Assembly (NCBI GenBank): GCA_046050405.1
Contig: JBJOPY010000224.1
Span: 1 to 6,392 of the forward strand
Direction of reading: 5' to 3'
DNA from: JADKCL01 sp046050405
GTDB lineage: Bacteria > Bacteroidota > Bacteroidia > J057 > JADKCL01
Length of the DNA: 6,392 bases
This document shows positions 1-5,268 of the stretch, in pieces (the first letter of the stretch is position 1; each line of letters starts with the position of its first letter). Made by a program: the position numbers and the translations under genes. The notes under the pieces were generated by a model. It had not been told where the DNA came from. It did not search any database and was given only the letters and a program-made list of their open reading frames with translations.

Positions 1-493
1 GTCCCGGATCCAACCACAGGAGGGCTGCGGCACCGTCTGTGGTGCTGTAATGGACCGTGAACCTTTCTGTTCCGTGCAGGAGCCGGATCTCCAGGGGACG
101 GCCCAGGATGGGGTCGCCTGCACCCAGCTGGAAGCCGAGGGAGTCGCCTTCCGGGGTCGTGACACCCCGGATGTCCAGGTTCCGGGTATCCAGCACCACT
201 GTGCCGCCGCCCTTGCTGCTGACGGTATAGGTTGCAGATCCACGGATACGGCGGGCCTCGAAGTCCACCGCGATGTCCAGGTCTAGGTGCTTGACCACTG
301 CCTCAGCGGGCTTGGCATAGCTGTGGGGGTCTGGGGCGATGATCATCTTTCGTTCATCCATTGCTGCGTTGTCATTGGGGTTGATTCTGCCACTGTGGTC
401 CTTGCCGCAGGCCGCCATGGCGACCAGCAGCGCCATCAAGGCGCAGGTCGCGCACCGCGGCGCAGGGAAAGGGGGCAGATATTTCCGGGTCAT
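1..493 (-). CDS. M1-family (leukotriene A4 hydrolase-like) aminopeptidase lipoprotein, N-terminal 164 residues
   Basis: This is the beginning of a zinc aminopeptidase of peptidase family M1; the rest, including the HExxH zinc site, lies beyond the left edge. The visible part translates from ATG at 493-491. It has a short basic start, a hydrophobic stretch at about residues 18-28 and a Cys at 29 (AMAAC), which fits a lipoprotein signal peptide, although Met at -3 is not the usual lipobox residue. From about residue 55 the sequence DPHSYAKP, HLDLDIAVDF, RRIRGSATYTV and finally AAALLWLDPG matches the N-terminal beta-sandwich domain of leukotriene A4 hydrolase/aminopeptidase B-like proteins (from memory of the family). 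Such lipoproteins are expected to trim peptides in the periplasm or at the outer membrane. The start is supported by a promoter-like box about 20 bases upstream. I infer peptidase activity; epoxide hydrolase activity cannot be judged here. Confidence 0.85.
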   Translation of the reverse strand, partial: MTRKYLPPFPAPRCATCALMALLVAMAACGKDHSGRINPNDNAAMDERKMIIAPDPHSYAKPAEAVVKHLDLDIAVDFEARRIRGSATYTVSSKGGGTVVLDTRNLDIRGVTTPEGDSLGFQLGAGDPILGRPLEIRLLHGTERFTVHYSTTDGAAALLWLDPG

Positions 494-512
494 TGAACTG
501 TGTGCGTGGGTT

Positions 513-520
513 CAAAGATA
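513..520 (-). promoter_or_regulatory. Bacteroidota-type -7 promoter box upstream of the M1 peptidase gene
   Basis: Read on the minus strand the octamer is TATCTTTG, a perfect match to the Bacteroidota sigma-A -7 consensus TAnnTTTG. It ends 19 bases before the ATG at 493, which would leave a short leader of roughly 12-15 bases. The expected -33 TTG is only partly matched: TT-containing bases occur 16-20 positions upstream (around 536-540). It lies in the 93-base gap after the permease gene, so the peptidase is probably transcribed from its own promoter. No clear hairpin plus T-run terminator was seen between the two genes. Confidence 0.55.
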
Positions 521-586
521 TTTGTTTTTCCGAACGGAACGGGAGATTACCGGGAATACCGCTCCAGGGATGCGCGCTGGCATGGC

Positions 587-1468
587 TCATTTGCGGTTGG
601 CAAGCCAGACGCCCAGCAGGATGATGGCAAAGCCGAGACCATGCCCCAGCGTGAGTTCCTCCCGCAAGAAAAATCCCCAGAGCAGGGCAACGATGGGGAT
701 GGTGTAGGTAACCGAGGTGGCAAAGATGAGGGAGCTGATCTGCAGGAGCTTGTTGAACAGGGCGACACCCAAGGCCGTCCCCACGGCCCCCAAGATGGAA
801 ATGTAGAACAGGGCGGCTGGATTCCCGGGGATTGAAACCCGCGCGGTGAAGTCTGTCAAGGCCAGGAGGAAGACCAGCGAGGGCACCCCGACCAGGGTGA
901 GCGCCATGCTGGCGATCAAGACCGGGTCCCGGTGGGGGAAGTATTTCTTGACGAGGTTCACATTGATGCCGTAACAGATCGTGGCGGCGACCACCACCAG
1001 GCTGTAGTGGAGATTGGCAGGGCCCTCGTGCAGGCCTCCGCCCGCAAGCGCCAGCAAGGCCGCGCCCATGAACCCTATCCAAACGCCGAGGACATTCATG
1101 GCCGGGAATCGCAGCTGGAAGAAGAGGTAGCCCACCAGGAGTGTGAAGATCGGGGACATGGAGTTCAGGATTCCCACGGCCGCGCTGGGCAGCTGGGTCT
1201 CCGCCAGTGCGAACAGGAAGGCAGGGATCCCGTTCCCGGTCATGCCGATGATGAACAGCAGCAGGGCCTCCTTCAGGGTGACTTGCCGGCTGTACCTCAC
1301 GGCGAAGGGACTCATGCAGACCGCCGCCACGCTCATCCGGATCAATGCGAGCTGGAATGCGTCGAATCCTTTCAGGCCTAGCAGCATCAGGATGAAGGAA
1401 CTGCCCCAGACCAGGGAGAGGATGATCAGCAGGAACCAAGCCAATGCAGGGCGTGAGGCAGGGGTCAT
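587..1468 (-). CDS. EamA/DMT-superfamily inner-membrane permease, 293 aa
   Basis: This is a drug/metabolite transporter (DMT) superfamily protein with two EamA repeats, at about residues 10-141 and 155-289. The family typically has ten membrane segments and about 290-300 residues, as here. The first segment carries the common WGSSF motif (residues 21-25). The first repeat contains the NSMSPIFTLLVGY stretch (about 102-114) and the second the equivalent TYTIPIVALLWGFF (about 254-267), followed by a charged REE, a normal EamA feature. Substrates across the family vary (amino acids, metabolites, nucleotide sugars, drugs), so the cargo is unknown. I chose the ATG at 1468-1466 because it overlaps the tadA stop as ATGA. 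A start at 1522 would add 18 polar residues and run deep into tadA. It is probably cotranscribed and translationally coupled with tadA. Confidence 0.9.
   Translation of the reverse strand: MTPASRPALAWFLLIILSLVWGSSFILMLLGLKGFDAFQLALIRMSVAAVCMSPFAVRYSRQVTLKEALLLFIIGMTGNGIPAFLFALAETQLPSAAVGILNSMSPIFTLLVGYLFFQLRFPAMNVLGVWIGFMGAALLALAGGGLHEGPANLHYSLVVVAATICYGINVNLVKKYFPHRDPVLIASMALTLVGVPSLVFLLALTDFTARVSIPGNPAALFYISILGAVGTALGVALFNKLLQISSLIFATSVTYTIPIVALLWGFFLREELTLGHGLGFAIILLGVWLANRK
1465..1468 (-). other. ATGA stop/start overlap between tadA and the EamA permease gene
   Basis: On the minus strand the tadA stop TGA (1467-1465) shares bases with the permease ATG (1468-1466). This arrangement usually means cotranscription and translational coupling, and it fixes the permease start. 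Confidence 0.8.
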
Positions 1469-1935
1469 TCGGGATGCTGCCCTCTCTTCTGCTGGAAAAA
1501 GCTGCGCATCAGGGCCCGGCACTCTTCCTCATGCACACCATGGGCCACCTCTGTCCGGGGATGCAGCAGTTCCGGGCCAAACCTGGAATAGCCAAACCTG
1601 GATTCGCCTGCACCATAGACGACCCTGGAGAGCTGCACCCAGCGCATCGCCCCGGCACACATCGGGCAAGGCTCGACGGTGACATAGAGCGTGCATCCCT
1701 CCAGGTACTTGCTTCCCAGGTAGCTGCAGGCTGCGGTGATGGCCAGCATCTCCGCATGTGCCGTGGCATCGTTCAGCTTCTCCACCTGATTGTATCCTCG
1801 CCCGATGACGCGCCCCTTGCAGACGACCACCGCCCCGATCGGGACTTCCTGTTCGGCGTAGGCTTGCTCTGCCAGCACGAGGGCTTGCCGGAGGAAATGC
1901 TCGTCGGAAGGGATGCTCGGCCCGGGGGATGACAT
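1465..1935 (-). CDS. tadA: tRNA-specific adenosine deaminase TadA, 156 aa
   Basis: TadA converts adenosine to inosine at the wobble position (A34) of tRNA-Arg(ACG) in the cytoplasm, which allows decoding of CGN codons. The cytidine/deoxycytidylate deaminase fold signatures are all present. HAE at residues 60-62 supplies the zinc ligand His60 and the proton-shuttling Glu62. PCPMC at 89-93 supplies Cys90 and Cys93. The N-terminal DEHFLRQAL, the EVPIGAVVV strand (about 30-38), NDATAHAEM and GCTLYVTVEPCPMCAGA (80-96) are typical of TadA rather than of cytidine or guanine deaminases. The length matches the usual 150-160 residues. The start at 1935-1933 places DEHF near residue 11, as in homologues. 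The frame stays open upstream to 2220, but that extension has no family similarity. No convincing Shine-Dalgarno sequence is visible. Confidence 0.93.
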   Translation of the reverse strand: MSSPGPSIPSDEHFLRQALVLAEQAYAEQEVPIGAVVVCKGRVIGRGYNQVEKLNDATAHAEMLAITAACSYLGSKYLEGCTLYVTVEPCPMCAGAMRWVQLSRVVYGAGESRFGYSRFGPELLHPRTEVAHGVHEEECRALMRSFFQQKRGQHPE

Positions 1936-1954
1936 GCGGCAAAGTTGGACAATT

Positions 1955-1970
1955 TCCGGACATGTCCCGA
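1955..1970. promoter_or_regulatory. Near-perfect 16-base dyad upstream of tadA (possible operator)
   Basis: The sequence TCCGGACATGTCCCGA contains the perfect 10-base palindrome GGACATGTCC (1958-1967). Symmetry extends to 16 bases with a single mismatched pair. It lies 19 bases upstream of the tadA ATG, where a repressor or activator site could sit. No family of regulators is recognised, and palindromes of this length can occur by chance. Confidence 0.25.
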
Positions 1971-1985
1971 GGAGCCGGGTGGGAT

Positions 1986-2010
1986 TGCCTCCTGGAAGGT
2001 TCTTCAGGCA
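1986..2010. repeat. Imperfect inverted repeat/hairpin in the tadA upstream region
   Basis: The ends TGCCT and AGGCA are complementary. Inside, CCTG and CAGG with AAG/CTT can form a seven-pair stem with one bulged C and a three-base loop (1991-2008). The outer and inner pairings partly exclude each other. No T-run follows on either strand, so this is not a standard terminator. It could be a leader structure or chance. Confidence 0.25.
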
Positions 2011-2220
2011 GATGATTCCGGCCATGGGAGACCACCGAAACCACCCGCCCGCGCTGCATCCTGAGCCTGCTGCCGAGTGCCATCCAGGGCTGCCCGCAGA
2101 CCATGGAAATCGTACGGGCATTGCCCGTCCTGAAATGGAAGGAATAGACCCCGCCCCGTTGCAAGCCGGATCCCGTGGGGAAAATACTGGCCGAAGGAAT
2201 TGGGAGGGAGCCGAATTCAA

Positions 2221-2229
2221 TTTTTTTTT
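2221..2229. repeat. Nine-base T/A homopolymer run in the intergenic region
   Basis: There are nine consecutive T on the plus strand (A on the minus strand), about 50 bases after the MBOAT stop and about 285 bases before tadA, in otherwise GC-rich DNA. In the direction of the genes it is an A run, so it is not the U tract of a terminator for the MBOAT unit. It could be a promoter-associated A-tract or a slippage-prone site. Confidence 0.5.
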
Positions 2230-2279
2230 CTTCCCATCAACGGAACACCCCCCAACAAAGGGCGGAAGGAAGGCCCCCG

Positions 2280-3965
2280 CTAGAACTGAAAGTAGATGAA
2301 GGGCTGCAAGTCGCTTGAGATCGCCTGGTACACCAAAAAGACGATCGCGACGGTGATGGCGGCCTTGAAGGCAAGGTGCAGGCGAATGAAGCCGTCGTAA
2401 ACCCGGTCCTTCATCCAGCCGGGCATCCAGTGGACCACCAGCCCCAGGTACATGACATAGAACACCCTGAAGTAGTTGTCAATGACGGCAGGGATATGCT
2501 GGAATCCAAAATTGGTAAAAATGTTATGGATCAGCGCATTGGCGGTCTCCAGATCGGGAGCGCGGAACCAGATGCGGGTAAAGGAGATGAAGCTGAACGT
2601 GAGGAAGACCGTCCATGCCACCCAGTACCACTCCTTCCTGCCCTCCCAGGGGCTGATGCGCTTCCAGTATTTGTAGATGACCAGTGAAATGCCGTTGAGC
2701 GCCGCCCAGATGATGAACATCCAACTCGCCCCGTGCCAGAATCCGCCCAGCAGCATGGTCAGCAGGAGGTTGGAACTGGTGGCCATCTCCAGCCGGGTGT
2801 CCGGGTACTTGTAGTCAAGATAGAGGAACACGAGAAGCATGGCCAGGCTCCCGAAGACGACATAGGGCAATGCACCGAGGCCGAATATCCCCAGGGCCAT
2901 GACCGGGAGCATGAAGTAGAATGCCCAGGTCAGGAAGGTGCCGCCTTGGTTTCCGCCCAGGGGCTTGTACAGGTAGTCCCTCAGCCAGGTGGAGAGGGAG
3001 ATGTGCCATCTTCGCCAGAATTCAGCCACACTTCGGGCCTTGTAGGGTGAATCGAAATTAATGGGCAGGCGGAAGCCCATCAGCAGGGAGATGCCGATCG
3101 CGATGTCCGTGTAGCCCGAGAAATCGGCATAGACCTGGATCGAATAGCCGTAGAGGACCATCAGGTTCTCGAAGCCCGTGTAGAGTTCAGGATTGTCGAA
3201 GATGCGATCCACGAAGTTCACGGCGATGAAGTCCGCCAGGACCAGCTTCTTCACCAGGCCTTTGAGCACCCAGATCACAGCGATCCCGAACTCCCGGCGG
3301 GACACATGGTAGGACTGGTAGATCTGGGGGATGAACTCTGCCGCACGCACGATCGGCCCCGCCACGAGCTGCGGGAAATAGGAGACGAAGAAGCCGAAGT
3401 CCAGGATGTTCCGCACGGGCTTGACATGGCCCCGATAGACGTCGATAGCATACGAAATCGTCTGGAACGTGAAGAAGCTCACCCCCACGGGGGGGATCAG
3501 GGCATCGATGGGAAAGTGGTGCCCGAGCCGGATGTGCAGCCGCTCCGCCAGGTGGTTCATCCACGCACTGAAGTGGTTGTGGTACTGGAGGTGGGTGCCG
3601 AAGAGGTCATTGAAGGATTCGGTGAAGAAGTAGCTGTACTTGAAGTAGCCCAGCACGAGGAGATTGTAGGTGATGGCCGAGACGAGGAAGGACAGTTTGG
3701 CGGATTTCTTCCGGGATCTGTGGATCAGGTGGCCTGCCCAGAAGTCGATGAACGTGGAGCTCAGGAGCAGGACGAAAAAGAAGCCGCCGGTCTTGTAATA
3801 AAAGAAAATGCTGGCCGCGAAGAGAAACGCATTGCGGGCGAGCCGATACGGGTGAAGGAAGGTGAACACCAGCAGCACCGCTGCATAGAACCCCCAGAAG
3901 AAGAACTGCGTGAACAGCAGCGGGGTCTCGATGTCCAATCCGAATATGTGGCGCAGCAGTTCCAA
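2280..3965 (-). CDS. MBOAT-family O-acyltransferase (AlgI/DltB/PatA-like membrane protein), 561 aa
   Basis: This polytopic inner-membrane protein of the membrane-bound O-acyltransferase family has about a dozen hydrophobic segments. The AlgI-type core is clear. PPVGVSFFTFQTISYAIDVY lies at 158-177 and YFPQLVAGPIVR at 196-207. The block EFWRRWHISLSTWLRDYLY at 315-333 (His321) leads into KPLGGN, and GGFWHGASW at 407-415 contains the presumed catalytic His411. Characterised relatives (AlgI, DltB, PatA) pass an acyl group from a cytoplasmic donor across the membrane to an extracytoplasmic partner. Between GGN and GGFWHG there are about 67 residues, longer than in AlgI, with extra hydrophobic segments (about 344-385). 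The start is TTG at 3965-3963: no ATG or GTG exists before the upstream in-frame stop, and the family N-terminus begins here. It lies 13 bases after the preceding SGNH gene, so it is probably one operon. The acceptor glycan is unknown. Confidence 0.93.
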   Translation of the reverse strand: MELLRHIFGLDIETPLLFTQFFFWGFYAAVLLVFTFLHPYRLARNAFLFAASIFFYYKTGGFFFVLLLSSTFIDFWAGHLIHRSRKKSAKLSFLVSAITYNLLVLGYFKYSYFFTESFNDLFGTHLQYHNHFSAWMNHLAERLHIRLGHHFPIDALIPPVGVSFFTFQTISYAIDVYRGHVKPVRNILDFGFFVSYFPQLVAGPIVRAAEFIPQIYQSYHVSRREFGIAVIWVLKGLVKKLVLADFIAVNFVDRIFDNPELYTGFENLMVLYGYSIQVYADFSGYTDIAIGISLLMGFRLPINFDSPYKARSVAEFWRRWHISLSTWLRDYLYKPLGGNQGGTFLTWAFYFMLPVMALGIFGLGALPYVVFGSLAMLLVFLYLDYKYPDTRLEMATSSNLLLTMLLGGFWHGASWMFIIWAALNGISLVIYKYWKRISPWEGRKEWYWVAWTVFLTFSFISFTRIWFRAPDLETANALIHNIFTNFGFQHIPAVIDNYFRVFYVMYLGLVVHWMPGWMKDRVYDGFIRLHLAFKAAITVAIVFLVYQAISSDLQPFIYFQF

Positions 3966-3978
3966 ATCGGTTTCGCGT

Positions 3979-5268
3979 CTATCGTTGATGCCCCTGGTGA
4001 ACCGTCCTCAGGTGCGCGTCGTAATCCTGCATGAATGCGTTGAACATCAGGTCGGCGACGAGCTCGTATCCCGGCCTGAGCAGGTGGATCTTGTCGGGAC
4101 TGGCAAGCCCGGCTGCAACCCAGCTTTGGATCGATCCAAGCCCCCCCATGACCTCGAAGAGATCCCAAACCACCGCATGGTGTTTCCTGGCGATCCTCAG
4201 CATGGAGGCGCGCACCTTCTCCGCATTCCTGTTAGGGTACTTCTTCTGGTAATAGCTGTCATTGTTGGTGGTGAGCATCACGCAGGCGTCCGGCACGGCC
4301 CTGCGCACCCGTGCGATGAGTGAATCATAGTTCCGCTCAAACAGTTGCGTATCGAACTCCGGGGTGTTCGCATCATTGATCCCGATCGAGAAGATGACCA
4401 GGCTCGGGGCCAGTGCACGGAGATGCGGCTCGAGCAGGCGGCAGCGCAGGTAGCTCCCGGTGGCTGCACCATTCACGCCGACCGCTGTATAGACGATGCC
4501 CGGATCGTCACTTTCCATACTGATTCCATGCAGCGTGAAATGGTCCTGGCAGGGGGCGGTCTTCCTGATCTCCAGCTCCACGAATGTCTGGACGCCTCCC
4601 ATCCTGAACAGGGTGGAGCCCGAATTCCGGCCCAGGCTCTCCGCCGCACGCAAGCCACGGTTCACGAGCCGCACGCTGTAGCTGGAGCTGTCCGTGTCAT
4701 GGAACACCCGCACACGGTCGAATTCATACTGCGGATAACCTGCACCCCGGAAATAGACCTTGATGCGGCACAGGCTGTCCCGGGTGGTGGCTGAAAACCC
4801 GGTCAGGCCAAGGGGGCATGTCCGGTTCCGTTGGACGGCCTTGCAGCTTTCCCAGGTGCCGGTGTACTCCGTGTGGTAATTGTAGGGATTGTTCGTATGC
4901 GCCATGTTGAAGGGGAAGACCAAGCCGCGCGTGGCTTGCGTCCCCGGGAAGAAATTCTGGAGTCTCTCCCGCATCCTGTCGCTCCAGATGTCTGCCTGCA
5001 AGTGCGATCCGCCGATGTGCACCATCTGGATCTGCCCCTTCCCCTCGAATAGCATTCGATCCATTTTCCGATAGATCGGTTCCAAGGCGTCTTGCAGGCC
5101 CGGGAAAATCAGGTGGTTCTGCCCGGTATGCAGGAAGGGATAATCCCGGACGGCATAGGGATCGTCTTGCTGCGCCTCCAGGGCAAGGCTTGCCAGCAGC
5201 GCGATGGCCATGCCGACCCATCTGAGCCGCGACCGGGGGGGAGCGCTATGGCAGTGGCGTGTGGTCAA
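3979..5268 (-). CDS. Secreted SGNH/GDSL-like hydrolase-fold protein, 429 aa, probable acyltransferase partner of the MBOAT
   Basis: The N-terminus has an Arg-rich stretch followed by a hydrophobic core (about 17-31, ending near LEAQQ), which fits a Sec signal peptide with cleavage around residue 32. SGNH blocks are visible. Block I is HIGGSH at 84-89 (nucleophile Ser88; the usual Asp of GDS is Gly87). Block III is GIND at 296-299 (Asn298). Block V is DKIH at 392-395 (Asp392, His395). TTNND at 333-337 is also typical of Bacteroidota members. About 200 residues separate blocks I and III, implying an inserted domain. The family includes esterases and O-acetyltransferases such as the PatB, AlgX and DltD partners of MBOAT proteins. 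Lying directly before an MBOAT gene, an acyl-transfer role outside the cytoplasm is the best inference. The start is TTG at 5268-5266; the internal ATG at 5211 would remove the basic part of the signal peptide. The stop is TAG at 3981-3979. Confidence 0.87.
   Translation of the reverse strand: MTTRHCHSAPPRSRLRWVGMAIALLASLALEAQQDDPYAVRDYPFLHTGQNHLIFPGLQDALEPIYRKMDRMLFEGKGQIQMVHIGGSHLQADIWSDRMRERLQNFFPGTQATRGLVFPFNMAHTNNPYNYHTEYTGTWESCKAVQRNRTCPLGLTGFSATTRDSLCRIKVYFRGAGYPQYEFDRVRVFHDTDSSSYSVRLVNRGLRAAESLGRNSGSTLFRMGGVQTFVELEIRKTAPCQDHFTLHGISMESDDPGIVYTAVGVNGAATGSYLRCRLLEPHLRALAPSLVIFSIGINDANTPEFDTQLFERNYDSLIARVRRAVPDACVMLTTNNDSYYQKKYPNRNAEKVRASMLRIARKHHAVVWDLFEVMGGLGSIQSWVAAGLASPDKIHLLRPGYELVADLMFNAFMQDYDAHLRTVHQGHQR
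5265..5268 (-). other. TTGA stop/start overlap between the two SGNH genes
   Basis: The stop TGA of the upstream SGNH gene (5267-5265) overlaps a TTG (5268-5266) that is the only plausible initiation codon preserving the basic region of the next signal peptide. This is analogous to ATGA coupling but with a non-ATG start. Upstream in the same frame a stop is reached at 5295-5293 without any ATG or GTG. Confidence 0.6.

Larger units (their letters stand above)
1936..2279. other. Intergenic region between the MBOAT gene and tadA, no supported gene
   Basis: These 344 bases lack a recognisable gene on either strand. Open frames pass through, including an in-frame upstream extension of tadA, but their translations are rich in Pro, Gly, Arg and Trp and resemble no family I know. 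Contents seen are a nine-base T run (2221-2229, A run on the minus strand), a 6-bp perfect hairpin (2114-2128, ACGGGC with loop ATT), an imperfect hairpin at 1986-2010 and a dyad at 1955-1970. No clear rho-independent terminator follows the MBOAT stop. I found no perfect TAnnTTTG box for tadA; CAACTTTG (1947-1940) matches seven of eight constrained or free positions but lies only 4 bases before the ATG. No tRNA-like fold was noticed. Confidence 0.6.

Noticed and set aside
372..1439. 355-aa minus-strand open frame overlapping the permease and peptidase genes
   Set aside because: It is a shadow frame of the permease with a Pro/Arg/His-rich translation and no recognisable domain. The overlapping permease frame and the peptidase start are both well supported.
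1940..1947. CAACTTTG as the tadA promoter -7 box
   Set aside because: The first base deviates from TAnnTTTG, no TTG lies at the -33 distance, and the box is 4 bases from the ATG, requiring a leaderless mRNA. Too weak to list as a promoter.
2114..2128. Perfect 6-bp hairpin as a terminator
   Set aside because: No T-rich tract follows on either strand, so only a short chance hairpin can be claimed.
1465..2220. 251-residue form of TadA starting at 2220
   Set aside because: The extra 95 residues have no deaminase similarity and odd composition. Homologues start just before the DEHF motif, matching ATG 1935-1933. The open frame is explained by high GC.
2211..2235. T9 run with the preceding GAATT/AATTC repeat as a rho-independent terminator
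   Set aside because: The run is T only on the plus strand, which carries no gene ending here. The stem would be five weak pairs with a long loop. On the gene strand it is an A run.
3306..4034. 242-aa plus-strand open frame
   Set aside because: It is antisense to the MBOAT and SGNH genes. Its Glu/Val/Asp-rich composition is what the complement of hydrophobic coding sequence gives, and no domain is seen.
5209..5211. Internal ATG as the start of the second SGNH gene
   Set aside because: It would begin directly in the hydrophobic core and drop the Arg-rich n-region of the signal peptide. The TTG at 5268 overlapping the upstream stop fits better.
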